From contig CALXHT010000006.1 of assembly GCA_944388215.1 (NCBI GenBank), positions 1 to 64,000 on the forward strand: DNA of 64,000 bases. Direction: 5' to 3'. Under the pieces are notes generated by a model. The model was not told where the DNA came from. It saw only the letters and a list, made by a program, of their open reading frames with translations, and did not search any database. This document shows positions 1 through 7,702 of this stretch, one piece after another (the stretch's first letter is position 1; every line of letters begins with the position of its first letter). The position numbers and the translations under genes were made by a program. This stretch comes from an uncultured Gemmiger sp. Its GTDB lineage: Bacteria > Bacillota > Clostridia > Oscillospirales > Ruminococcaceae.

Positions 1-102
1 TATAGCAGAAACCTTGTGTTTCCACAATATTTCTTGACCGCACCGCCGGTTCCGTCTGGATTGTGCTTTTCCTTTCTCCACTTTTATTACATCTAATTAG
101 CC
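1..102. other. AT-rich segment with no recognisable gene, abutting a truncated gene
   Basis: This stretch is clearly richer in A and T than the rest of the window and contains no ribosome site or coding pattern that I recognise. It has an in-frame stop (TAA at 94-96) just before the coding sequence that begins at 103, where a TRAP permease should continue upstream for some 290 codons. It is either the scar of a rearrangement or a contig-end artefact; the sequence alone does not decide. Confidence 0.4.
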
Positions 103-525
103 ATGAGCTGGGTCATGGCCTACACCGGCATCCCCAACGCCATCAGCAATGCCATCATGTCTGTCTCTGACAACAAGTATGTCATCCTGCTGCTCATGAA
201 CGTGGTGCTGCTCATCGTGGGCACCTTCCTGGACATCACCCCCGCCTGCCTGATCTTCACCCCCATCTTCCTGCCCATCGTCACCAGCCTGGGCATGAAC
301 CTGGTCCAGTTCGGCGTGGTGCTGACCTTCAACATGTGCCTGGGCACCATGACCCCGCCCGTCGGCTCGGTCCTGTTCGTCTCCTGCGGCATCAGCAAGC
401 TGCCCATTGAAAAGGTCATCCGCACCCTGATCCCCTATGTGGTGGCGGAAGTCATCCTGCTGTTGCTGGTCACCTACATTCCGGCCATCTCCCTGGCGCT
501 TCCCACGGCGATGGGTCTGGTCTGA
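103..525 (+). pseudogene. C-terminal fragment of a TRAP transporter large permease (DctM family)
   Basis: The 140 residues match the last third of DctM, the large membrane subunit of tripartite ATP-independent periplasmic transporters that import C4-dicarboxylates, sialic acid and similar acids. Family hallmarks are VGTFLDITPACLIFTPIFLP, the TPPVGSVLFV loop and a final hydrophobic helix ending near VTYIPAIS. A normal DctM is about 430 residues, so roughly two thirds are missing. The ATG at 103 corresponds to an internal methionine and no ribosome site precedes it. An in-frame TAA lies at 94-96. No DctP or DctQ gene is visible. I read it as a non-functional remnant or a gene cut by an assembly junction. 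Confidence 0.75.
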
Positions 526-540
526 TCGTTTTGTTCCCGT

Positions 541-569
541 GCAGGCCGGAGCCCGTGGCTCCGGCCTGC
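541..569 (+). terminator. Terminator hairpin after the TRAP permease fragment
   Basis: A perfect 13-bp stem (541-553 with 557-569) closes a 3-nt loop and is followed by a short T-containing tail. It sits 15 nt after the stop of the permease fragment and before the promoter of the AraC gene. Confidence 0.7.
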
Positions 570-579
570 TGCTTTGCAT

Positions 580-607
580 TTGCAGAAAGATCCATTTTGT
601 GTATAAT
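580..607 (+). promoter_or_regulatory. Sigma-70-type promoter for the AraC regulator
   Basis: TTGCAG at 580-585 and a perfect TATAAT at 602-607 are separated by 16 nt, about 50 nt upstream of the AraC start. Confidence 0.6.
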
Positions 608-657
608 GGGGACACTCCCTGAAAAACGGCGCACAAGCGCCGGAAAGGAACCACACC

Positions 658-1743
658 ATGGTCGACAAGGCAGCATTTTTCATGGCGGAGGGCAGACCCT
701 TTGCCAGCGAGCGGATCGCGGGCGTCAACGACAACATGGTCCGCTCCCACTACCATGAATTTTTCGAGATCTATTACCTGGAGCAGGGCCGCCGCCAGCA
801 CATCATCGAGGACAGCCAGTACATTCTCCAGCCGGACGAATTCATTATTTTCCCGCCCTTCGTGATGCACCACTCCTTTGAGGAAAACGATGTGCCTTTC
901 CGGCGGCTGCTGCTCTACTTCAACCCCGAGGTCATCCGTTCGCCCCAGATCCTGCGCACCCTCAGCGAGCGCGCCCGGGTGTACAAACTGCCCCGGTCCC
1001 AGAGCGCTCCCATCTACAGCCTGATGAAGGATATCCTGCAGGAACAGGAGCGGGACGACCTCTATTCCCGGGAACTCATCACCCTGATGGTCAACGCCCT
1101 GGCCCTGCAGCTGGTGCGCAGTTCCGACGACACCGCCCGCCCCGAACAGCGCAACCGCGTCACCGACATCATCAACTATCTGCACGAGCATTTCACCGAG
1201 GATATCACGCTGGAACAGCTGGCCAACCATTTCTACATCAGCCAGTACCATCTGTGCCGGGAGTTCAAGCGGTACACCAGCAGCACCATCGTGCAGTACA
1301 TCCACAACCTGCGGGTGCTCCACGCCCAGCGGCTGCTCCAGGAATCCGACTGCTCCATCACCGAGATCAGCAAGCGGGTGGGATTTTCCAACGTGACCCA
1401 CTTCAACCGGGTCTACAAGTCGGTGACCGGCATGTCCCCCTCCCAGAACAAACTGGTGTATCTCAAGCGGGGCAAGCCCGCCGACCTGGGCATGCTGGAA
1501 TCTGTCCGGGACGAGATGACGGTGGGCGATCTGTGCCAACTGGCACCGCTCAAGACGCTCTCCCCCTATCTGTTCACCCACATGTCGGAGGATATGTGGA
1601 GCCGCAAGCTCTCCGCCTTCGGGCTGGAAAAATGCGCCATTCCCCAGGCCCTGGGCGCCTTCTGCCAGGCCGAGCGGGCCGGCACCTTCCGCATCCTGGA
1701 CGTATACAGCCGGGAGGTCAGCCGCCCCGACGAAGGGGAATGA
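658..1743 (+). CDS. AraC-family transcriptional regulator with cupin sensor domain
   Basis: This 361-residue protein has an N-terminal cupin-like ligand-binding half (residues about 1-150, with HYHEFFEIYYLEQG and PPFVMHHSF typical of AraC sensors) and a double helix-turn-helix DNA-binding domain at about 168-262 ending in the family signature GFSNVTHFNRVYK. The start at 658 follows GGAAAGG at a suitable distance. About 99 residues follow the HTH domain, which is unusual because AraC proteins normally end there; the tail has no domain I recognise. The promoter and preceding terminator make it monocistronic. Its target is unknown; the neighbouring TRAP remnant or the thiamine operon are only positional candidates. 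Confidence 0.88.
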   Translation: MVDKAAFFMAEGRPFASERIAGVNDNMVRSHYHEFFEIYYLEQGRRQHIIEDSQYILQPDEFIIFPPFVMHHSFEENDVPFRRLLLYFNPEVIRSPQILRTLSERARVYKLPRSQSAPIYSLMKDILQEQERDDLYSRELITLMVNALALQLVRSSDDTARPEQRNRVTDIINYLHEHFTEDITLEQLANHFYISQYHLCREFKRYTSSTIVQYIHNLRVLHAQRLLQESDCSITEISKRVGFSNVTHFNRVYKSVTGMSPSQNKLVYLKRGKPADLGMLESVRDEMTVGDLCQLAPLKTLSPYLFTHMSEDMWSRKLSAFGLEKCAIPQALGAFCQAERAGTFRILDVYSREVSRPDEGE

Positions 1744-1762
1744 ACTTTTTTGACGGAATCCA

Positions 1763-1791
1763 TTGACGCCGTCCCCGCAAGGGACTATAAT
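1763..1791 (+). promoter_or_regulatory. Promoter of the thiamine operon
   Basis: TTGACG at 1763-1768 and TATAAT at 1786-1791 are spaced by 17 nt, immediately upstream of the TPP riboswitch. Confidence 0.75.
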
Positions 1792-1807
1792 ACAACCAAA
1801 CAGAACA

Positions 1808-1949
1808 ACCGGGGGAGCTTGTGTGGACAGGCTGAGAGGAAGGAATCACCTTCGACCCTTACACCTGATGCGGATAATGCCGCCGTAGGAAGTCGTGGTA
1901 GATTGTACTTTTCCGGGAGGCACCGTAACAGGTGCCTCCCGATTTTTTT
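1808..1949 (+). promoter_or_regulatory. TPP riboswitch (THI element) with its expression-platform terminator
   Basis: The aptamer shows the conserved blocks of the thiamine pyrophosphate riboswitch: GGGGAGC at its start, GCTGAGAGGA in the pyrimidine-sensing junction, CGACCCTTACACCTGATG, and CGGATAATGCCGCCGTAGG. It is followed by a strong terminator with an 11-bp stem (1914-1924 with 1931-1941) and a T run to 1949. This is the usual layout for transcription attenuation when thiamine pyrophosphate is plentiful. It governs thiW-thiM-thiE-thiD-thiC. Confidence 0.95.
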
Positions 1950-2186
1950 GTGGATTTTACCGGCAAAGGAGGCAAAAGAGGCTCCGCGGGCGGTGCCGCG
2001 GCGGGCAGAGGGGGAGCGCCCTGTGTTCCGAAGGATACAGCGATGGGAAGCCGTGTTCCGGCGTGAGAGGAGGCCAGCGAGCCTCGACCGCTTTTCCGTG
2101 CGCGGGGGTATCTTCCTCTGCGTTTTTTCCGCGGGGAAGGGTCGCTGTACGCCTTTTCCGCCCCGTTCTGCAAAGGAGTTTTTACG
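1950..2186 (+). other. Long GC-rich leader between the riboswitch terminator and thiW
   Basis: These 237 nt separate the attenuator from the first gene. I see no credible reading frame and no second aptamer, only GC-rich inverted repeats, the last of which (about 2136-2168) pairs GCGGGGAAGG imperfectly with CCTTTTCCGCCCC just upstream of the thiW ribosome site. It may affect translation or processing. Confidence 0.4.
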
Positions 2187-2705
2187 ATGAAACACGCAAA
2201 CATCCACAAACTGGCCCTGGCCGGCATCTTCTGTGCCGTCGCCGTGGTGGGCAGCCTCTTTTCCTTCCCCATGTTCGGCAGCAAATGCGCCCCCATCCAG
2301 CACATGGTCAACATCCTCTGCGCCGTGCTGCTGGGGCCCTGGTACGGCATCGGTGTGGCCTTTGTGGCCAGCCTGATCCGCAACCTGACGGGTCTGGGCA
2401 GCCTGATGGCCTTCCCGGGCAGCATGTTCGGCGCCCTGCTCTGCGGCCTGGCCTACGCCGCCACCCGCAACCTGCCCCTGACCCTCATCGCCGAGGTGTT
2501 CGGCACCTCCATCCTGGGCGGGCTGTGCGCCTATCCCGTGGCCATCCTCTTCATGGGCCAGGCCGCCGGTGATATCGCCTTCTACGCCTACATCGTGCCC
2601 TTCCTGGTCTCCACCGCCGCCGGCTCCATCCTGTCCGGCATGCTGGTCTACGCTTTGCGGGGCACCGGGGCCCTCGGCCGCATGCAGAAATCCCTCTCCC
2701 GCTGA
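2187..2705 (+). CDS. thiW: ThiW, ECF transporter S component for the thiazole precursor
   Basis: The protein has 172 residues and about five hydrophobic helices. ThiW proteins are substrate-binding subunits of energy-coupling-factor importers and are thought to capture hydroxyethylthiazole. The motif FPMFGSKCAPIQHMVNILC near residue 28 and GLGSLMAFPGSMFGALLCGL in the middle are ThiW-like. It needs a shared EcfA-EcfA'-EcfT module that is not in this window. AAGGAG precedes the start by 9 nt. Being first in the riboswitch operon next to thiM fits thiazole salvage. Confidence 0.9.
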   Translation: MKHANIHKLALAGIFCAVAVVGSLFSFPMFGSKCAPIQHMVNILCAVLLGPWYGIGVAFVASLIRNLTGLGSLMAFPGSMFGALLCGLAYAATRNLPLTLIAEVFGTSILGGLCAYPVAILFMGQAAGDIAFYAYIVPFLVSTAAGSILSGMLVYALRGTGALGRMQKSLSR

Positions 2706-2719
2706 AAAGGAACCGCCTT

Positions 2720-3535
2720 ATGTTTGCTCCGCTGCTCCAGAATCTGCGGGACCGCCGTCCGCTGGTCCACGCCATCACCAACTACGTCACCGCCAACGAC
2801 TGCGCCAACCTGCTGCTGGCCTGCGGCGCCTCCCCCATCATGGCCGATGAGCCGGAGGAAGCCCCCGAGATCACCGCCCGGGCCGCCGGGCTGGTGCTGA
2901 ACCTGGGCACGCTGCACCGCACCACCATCCCCGCGCTGCTGGCCTGCGGCCGCACCGCCAACGCCCGGGGCATCCCCGTGGTGCTGGACCCGGTGGGGGT
3001 GGGCGCTTCCCGCTTCCGTCGGGACACCGCCCTGCGGCTGCTGCGGGAGGTGCGGTTCACCGTCATCCGGGGCAATCTCTCCGAGATGGAGACGCTGGCC
3101 CGGGGCCAGAGCGGTGCCCCCGGCGTGGACAGCACCGACCGCGTCACCCCCGACAACCTGGACGCCTGCTGCGCCCTGGTGCGGGGCTTTGCCCGCCGCA
3201 CGGGGGCCGTGGTGGCCATGAGCGGCGCCGTGGACCTGGTCAGCGACGGGGACAAAGTCTTTTGCATCCGCAACGGCCACCCCATGATGGGGCTGGTCAC
3301 CGGCACGGGCTGCCAGCTGTCCTGTCTTGCGGGGGCCTTTGCGGCGGCCACCCCCGGCCAGCCCCTGGAAACCGCCGCCGCGGCGGTCTGCGCCATGGGA
3401 CTGTGCGGCGAGATCGCCCACGCCCGGCTGGGTCCGCTGGACGGCAGCGGCAGCCTCCGCACCTACCTGCTGGACGCCGTCTGCCGCCTGACCCCCGACC
3501 AACTGGAGAAAGGAGCCCGTTATGCACTTCGATAA
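2720..3535 (+). CDS. thiM: Hydroxyethylthiazole kinase
   Basis: This 271-residue ribokinase-fold enzyme phosphorylates 4-methyl-5-hydroxyethylthiazole with ATP, giving the thiazole phosphate used by ThiE. Visible features are the N-terminal PLVHAITNYVTANDCAN substrate-binding stretch, the MADEPEEA loop, VVLDPVGVGASRFR, and the GTGCQLS anion-hole/catalytic motif near residue 195. Length is normal for ThiM. It lies 14 nt after thiW and overlaps thiE by 14 nt, so the three are translated as one unit. Confidence 0.95.
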   Translation: MFAPLLQNLRDRRPLVHAITNYVTANDCANLLLACGASPIMADEPEEAPEITARAAGLVLNLGTLHRTTIPALLACGRTANARGIPVVLDPVGVGASRFRRDTALRLLREVRFTVIRGNLSEMETLARGQSGAPGVDSTDRVTPDNLDACCALVRGFARRTGAVVAMSGAVDLVSDGDKVFCIRNGHPMMGLVTGTGCQLSCLAGAFAAATPGQPLETAAAAVCAMGLCGEIAHARLGPLDGSGSLRTYLLDAVCRLTPDQLEKGARYALR

Positions 3536-4166
3536 AGACCGTCTGCGGCTCTACGCCGTCACCGACCGCAGCTGGCTGCACGGCCAGACGCTGCGCACCC
3601 AGGTGGAGGCCGCCCTGCAGGGCGGTGTGACCTGCGTGCAGCTGCGGGAAAAGCAGCTGGACCGGGAGAGCTTCATCCATCTGGGGCGGACCATCGGGTG
3701 TCTCTGCCAGCGGTACGGCGTGCCGCTGATCATCAACGATGACCTGGAGGTGGCCCTGGCCTGCGGCGCCGACGGCGTCCATGTGGGGCAGGACGACCTG
3801 CCGGTGGAGGAAGTCCGCCGCCGGGCGGGCGATAAAATGATCGTGGGCGTGTCGGCCCACAACCCCGAGGAAGCCCGCCGGGCCTTTGAAGGCGGCGCCG
3901 ATTATCTGGGCGCCGGGGCGGTGTTCGGCAGCACCACCAAGACCAATGTGACGGCCCTCTCCCACGAAACGCTGCGCGCCATCTGCGACGCCGTGCCCAT
4001 CCCCGTGGTGGCCATCGGCGGCATCACCCGGGAGAACCTGCCCAGGCTGGCCGGCACCGGCGTGGCCGGGGTGGCGGTGGTCTCGGCCATCTTTGCCGCC
4101 CAGGACATCACCGCCGCCAGCCGGGAACTGCGCGCCCTCTCGGACGCCATGACCCAAAACCACTGA
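3522..4166 (+). CDS. thiE: Thiamine-phosphate synthase
   Basis: The 214-residue TIM-barrel enzyme joins HMP pyrophosphate and thiazole phosphate to make thiamine phosphate. Family signatures are VQLREKQLD near residue 42, the LIINDDLEVALACGADGVH strand-loop, VGQDDLP, the GAGAVFGSTTKTN phosphate-binding loop and AIGGIT. The start overlaps the 3' end of thiM with AAGGAG inside thiM. A 23-nt-spaced inverted repeat follows the gene before thiD. Confidence 0.95.
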   Translation: MHFDKDRLRLYAVTDRSWLHGQTLRTQVEAALQGGVTCVQLREKQLDRESFIHLGRTIGCLCQRYGVPLIINDDLEVALACGADGVHVGQDDLPVEEVRRRAGDKMIVGVSAHNPEEARRAFEGGADYLGAGAVFGSTTKTNVTALSHETLRAICDAVPIPVVAIGGITRENLPRLAGTGVAGVAVVSAIFAAQDITAASRELRALSDAMTQNH

Positions 4167-4171
4167 ATCCC

Positions 4172-4204
4172 CGCGGCAGACCGGGGGCACCACTCTCTGC
4201 CGCG
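4172..4204 (+). other. Intercistronic hairpin between thiE and thiD
   Basis: CGCGGCAGA at 4172-4180 can pair perfectly with TCTGCCGCG at 4196-4204 across a 15-nt loop. There is no T tract, so it is more likely an RNA-processing or stability element than a terminator. Confidence 0.45.
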
Positions 4205-4231
4205 TTACAAAAGAAATGCGAGGTATCTATC

Positions 4232-5038
4232 ATGAGAACTGCATTGTCCATCGCCGGAAGTGATTCCAGCGCAGGCGCCGGTATTCAGGCCGATCTCAAA
4301 ACCATGACGATGAACGGCGTCTACGGCATGACCGCCATCACCGCCCTGACCGCCCAGAACACAACCGGCGTGACCGCCATCTCCGAAGTAACCCCCGAAT
4401 TTTTGGCCCAGCAACTGGACGCGGTGTTCACCGACATCCGCCCCGACGCCGTCAAGATCGGGATGGTCTCCTCCCCCGCCCTCATCGAGGTCATCGGGGA
4501 GCGGCTGCGGTTTTACAAAGCCGAACACATCGTGGTGGACCCCGTGATGGTGGCCACCAGCGGTGCGCGGCTCATCCGGCCCGAGGCGGTGGAAACCCTG
4601 ACCCGGGAGCTTTTGCCCCTGGCCCAGGTGGCCACCCCCAACATCCCCGAGGCGGAACTGCTGGCGGGCTGCGCCATCCAGACCCCCGAAGAGATGGAGG
4701 CGGCCGCCCGGACCATCCGGGAGCGGTACGGCTGCGCGGTACTGCTCAAGGGCGGGCATTGTGTCAACGACGCCAACGACCTGCTGCTGGACGGCAGCGG
4801 CGCCCGGTGGTTCACCGGCAAACGCATCGCCACCACCAACACCCACGGCACCGGCTGCACGCTGTCCAGCGCCATTGCGGCCAATCTGGCCAAGGGCTTT
4901 GCCCTGCCCGACGCCGTGCAGCGGTCCAAGGACTACCTGTCCGGGGCGCTGGCCGCCGGGCTGGATCTGGGCAAGGGCAGCGGTCCCATGGACCACGCCT
5001 GGACCTTACAGGGACGTTACGCCGAAGAGGCGGACTGA
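4232..5038 (+). CDS. thiD: Hydroxymethylpyrimidine / phosphomethylpyrimidine kinase
   Basis: The 268-residue ribokinase-family enzyme phosphorylates HMP and HMP-P to the pyrophosphate that ThiE uses. Signatures include LSIAGSDSSAGAGIQADLKT at the N terminus, GVYGMTAITALTAQNT, DPVMVATSGARL, LLKGGH and THGTGCTLSSAIAANLAKG. GCGAGG lies about 10 nt upstream of the ATG. It is followed after 24 nt by thiC, consistent with the riboswitch operon. Confidence 0.95.
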   Translation: MRTALSIAGSDSSAGAGIQADLKTMTMNGVYGMTAITALTAQNTTGVTAISEVTPEFLAQQLDAVFTDIRPDAVKIGMVSSPALIEVIGERLRFYKAEHIVVDPVMVATSGARLIRPEAVETLTRELLPLAQVATPNIPEAELLAGCAIQTPEEMEAAARTIRERYGCAVLLKGGHCVNDANDLLLDGSGARWFTGKRIATTNTHGTGCTLSSAIAANLAKGFALPDAVQRSKDYLSGALAAGLDLGKGSGPMDHAWTLQGRYAEEAD

Positions 5039-5062
5039 ATACACAAAAGGAGCAATAACAAA

Positions 5063-6373
5063 ATGAGTGAACGGAACTATGCCACCCAGATGGAGGCGGC
5101 CCGCAAGGGCATCGTGACACCCCAGCTGGAGGTCGTTGCCAGGAAGGAACGGATGACGGTGGAGGAACTGCTGCCCCTGGTGGCCAGCGGCAAGGTGGTC
5201 ATCCCGGCCAACAAGAACCACACCTGCCTGGACCCCGAGGGCGTGGGCTCCATGCTGCGCACCAAGATCAACGTGAACCTGGGCGTCTCCCGGGACTGCA
5301 AGGACTACGACGTAGAGATGCAGAAGGTGATGGCCGCCGTCAGGATGGGCGGCGAGGCCATCATGGACCTGTCCAGCCACGGCAACACCCAGCCCTTCCG
5401 CCAGAAGCTCACCCACGAGTGCCCCGCCATGATCGGCACCGTGCCGGTGTACGACAGCGTCATCCACTACCAGCGGGACCTGGACACCCTGACCGCCAAG
5501 GACTTCATCGACGTGATCCGGCTCCATGCCGAGGACGGCGTGGACTTTGTGACGCTGCACTGCGGCATCACCCGCAAGACCATCGACCAGATCCGCAAGC
5601 ACAAGCGGAAGATGAACATCGTCTCCCGGGGCGGGTCTCTGGTCTTCGCCTGGATGTGCATGACCGGCGAGGAAAATCCGTTCTACCAGTATTATGACGA
5701 GATTCTCGACATCTGCCGGGAATACGATGTGACCATCTCGCTGGGCGACGCCTGCCGTCCCGGCTGCCTGGCCGATGCCACCGATGTCTGCCAGATCGAG
5801 GAGCTGGTGCGGCTGGGCGAGCTGACCAAGCGTGCCTGGGAGAAGGACGTGCAGGTCATGGTGGAGGGCCCCGGCCATGTGCCCATGGACCAGATCGCCG
5901 CCAACATGAAGGTGCAGCAGTCCATCTGCATGGGCGCTCCCTTCTATGTGCTGGGCCCCCTGGTCACCGACATTGCCCCCGGCTACGACCACATCACGGC
6001 GGCCATCGGCGGTGCCATCGCGGCCATGAACGGCGCGGCGTTCCTGTGCTATGTGACCCCCGCCGAGCACCTGGCCCTGCCCAACCTGGAGGACGTGAAG
6101 CAGGGCATCATTGCCAGCAAGATCGCCGCCCACGCCGCCGACATTGCCAAGGGCGTGCGGGGCGCCCGGGAGCAGGACGACAAGATGGGCGACGCCCGCC
6201 GATCCCTGGACTGGGAAGCCCAGTGGGCCTGTGCCCTGGACCCCGAGACGGCCAAGGCCATCCGGGCGGACCGTTCCCCCGAGCATGACGACACCTGCTC
6301 CATGTGCGGCAAGTTCTGCGCCGTGCGCAGCATGAACAAAGCCCTGAACGGCGAGCACATCGACATTCTGTAA
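5063..6373 (+). CDS. thiC: Phosphomethylpyrimidine synthase ThiC
   Basis: ThiC is a radical-SAM enzyme that rearranges aminoimidazole ribotide into HMP phosphate. The protein is 436 residues, the short form found in clostridia and archaea rather than the 600-residue proteobacterial form. Visible motifs are [85 protein letters not shown] and a C-terminal cysteine cluster at residues 412, 415 and 419 that would hold the [4Fe-4S] cluster. It is the last gene of the thiamine operon and is followed by a shared terminator. Confidence 0.95.
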   Translation: MSERNYATQMEAARKGIVTPQLEVVARKERMTVEELLPLVASGKVVIPANKNHTCLDPEGVGSMLRTKINVNLGVSRDCKDYDVEMQKVMAAVRMGGEAIMDLSSHGNTQPFRQKLTHECPAMIGTVPVYDSVIHYQRDLDTLTAKDFIDVIRLHAEDGVDFVTLHCGITRKTIDQIRKHKRKMNIVSRGGSLVFAWMCMTGEENPFYQYYDEILDICREYDVTISLGDACRPGCLADATDVCQIEELVRLGELTKRAWEKDVQVMVEGPGHVPMDQIAANMKVQQSICMGAPFYVLGPLVTDIAPGYDHITAAIGGAIAAMNGAAFLCYVTPAEHLALPNLEDVKQGIIASKIAAHAADIAKGVRGAREQDDKMGDARRSLDWEAQWACALDPETAKAIRADRSPEHDDTCSMCGKFCAVRSMNKALNGEHIDIL

Positions 6374-6389
6374 TAGTTTGCCCATAAAA

Positions 6390-6420
6390 ACATCCCGGTG
6401 CCTTATCGGCACCGGGATGT
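6390..6420. terminator. Bidirectional terminator between thiC and the zinc-ribbon gene
   Basis: A perfect 13-bp stem (6390-6402 with 6408-6420) has a 5-nt loop. The A run at 6386-6390 provides the T tract for the convergent minus-strand gene. Confidence 0.8.
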
Positions 6421-6427
6421 TGGCGTT

Positions 6428-7498
6428 TCAGGGCAAAGTTCCGGACGATGGGTCTGCGGCCATCCGCTGGATATCGTCATGGCAGCGAAACAGCAGGATG
6501 GCAAAGGCAATGCCTGCCACCGCGCCGCCGATGCTGGCCAGCGTGGCGAAGGCCTCCCCCAGCAGTACCTGGAAGAGAGGCAGCACACCGCCCAGCGCGC
6601 TGATCACCGCCACAAAGAGGGAGACCGGGCCCTGCGCCTGGCCTGTCCAGATGGTCCGGCGGAAACCGTTGATGGTGGCGATGAGCCGGGCGTAGTAGAA
6701 GCCGACCAATCCGAGAATCACCGCAACCAACACCAGGAAGAGCAGTACCACGGGGATCACCGATGTCATATCATAGAAGCCTGTGGCCGCCATCATCACG
6801 AAGAAAGAAAGAATGAGCAGCAGCACCATCAACCCCAGCATCACCAGTTGGAAGATCTGCACGCCCCGGATGAGGCTCAAGCCGGCGGTTTTCAGCGGTG
6901 CGCCGGAGGTATCCGACGCCGAGACATAGAGCATCCAGAGGCCGATGGCCACCAGAATGCCGGGCAACTGCCCCAGCAGGGCCGCCCCCACCGAGGAGCC
7001 ATAAACCAGGGGCAGCCAGTTGTTCAGCTCGCCCATCCAGCTGCTCGTTCCGTAGGAGCTGCCCATCAGCGAGTAGACCGCTGTGTTGGTGACGGCAGCC
7101 ATGCCGGAGCGGAAGGTGGATGCCAGGCTGAACACAATCGTGCAGCAGTAGCCGATGGTTGCCGTCAGATAGAGGGGTGAGCGGATGGTCTGCCGCACCC
7201 ACCGCAGGGTCGGTGGTTCTGTGTTCCACCCCGTGGGGGCCGTGCCGTATGCCGGGCCTCCCCGGGCATCTGCACCGGGGGCCTGGGTGTACCGGGGGCC
7301 GGTGGTTTCCTCCTCCCGGGGGCCCGTACCGGGGCCCTGGGCGTAGCGCGGGCCGGCAGTTTCCCCGCCTTGGGGAGCTGCACCGGGCGTCTGGGCGTAA
7401 CGGGGGCCGGTTCCTTCCTCCCCCAGCGGGCTGCCGCAGTGGGGGCAGGCCTTCCAGGCCTCCTCCACAGGCTGACCGCAGACCGGACAGTTTTTCAT
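6428..7498 (-). CDS. Zinc-ribbon membrane protein with GPRY-repeat linker
   Basis: I chose the ATG at 7498 because AAGGAGG lies 8 nt upstream; this gives 356 residues. The N terminus is a zinc ribbon (Cys4, Cys7, Cys18, Cys21). It is followed by a Gly/Pro-rich linker with three copies of a GPRY(A/T)Q motif. The remaining 220 residues hold about six hydrophobic helices. Such proteins are common in Firmicutes and their function is unknown; the ribbon is presumably cytoplasmic. The gene stands alone, convergent with thiC. Confidence 0.75.
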   Translation of the reverse strand: MKNCPVCGQPVEEAWKACPHCGSPLGEEGTGPRYAQTPGAAPQGGETAGPRYAQGPGTGPREEETTGPRYTQAPGADARGGPAYGTAPTGWNTEPPTLRWVRQTIRSPLYLTATIGYCCTIVFSLASTFRSGMAAVTNTAVYSLMGSSYGTSSWMGELNNWLPLVYGSSVGAALLGQLPGILVAIGLWMLYVSASDTSGAPLKTAGLSLIRGVQIFQLVMLGLMVLLLILSFFVMMAATGFYDMTSVIPVVLLFLVLVAVILGLVGFYYARLIATINGFRRTIWTGQAQGPVSLFVAVISALGGVLPLFQVLLGEAFATLASIGGAVAGIAFAILLFRCHDDIQRMAADPSSGTLP

Positions 7499-7664
7499 AC
7501 ATCTTTCCTCCTTTTCCATAGTTTGACACTTCCAGTATACCAACCGGCCTGCGGGCCCGCAAGGGCGGCGGGGGCCCCGCCGGGTTTCCGGGAAGATTTT
7601 GCGCAGAACCGACAAGAAACCGCCCTTTTCTTTGTGCGTTCTGCCCGTTTTTTCCACGCAAAAT

Positions 7665-7689
7665 GCCCCGGAGCGTACCGCTCCGGGGC
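7665..7689 (-). terminator. Terminator of the alcohol dehydrogenase gene
   Basis: An 11-bp perfect stem (7665-7675 with 7679-7689) with a 3-nt loop is followed on the minus strand by ATTTTG. Confidence 0.7.
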
Positions 7690-7702
7690 CGTCAGGCTGA
7701 CT

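Noticed and set aside
97..1581. A 494-codon reading frame on the minus strand opposite the AraC gene
   Set aside because: It is a GC-driven shadow of the plus-strand genes, with His/Gln/Gly-rich nonsense composition and no ribosome site.
2043..2110. A possible second, degenerate TPP aptamer containing GTGAGAGGAGGCC...CTCGACC
   Set aside because: It resembles one junction of the THI element but lacks the conserved CTGAT and GGATAATGCC blocks, so it is not a credible aptamer.
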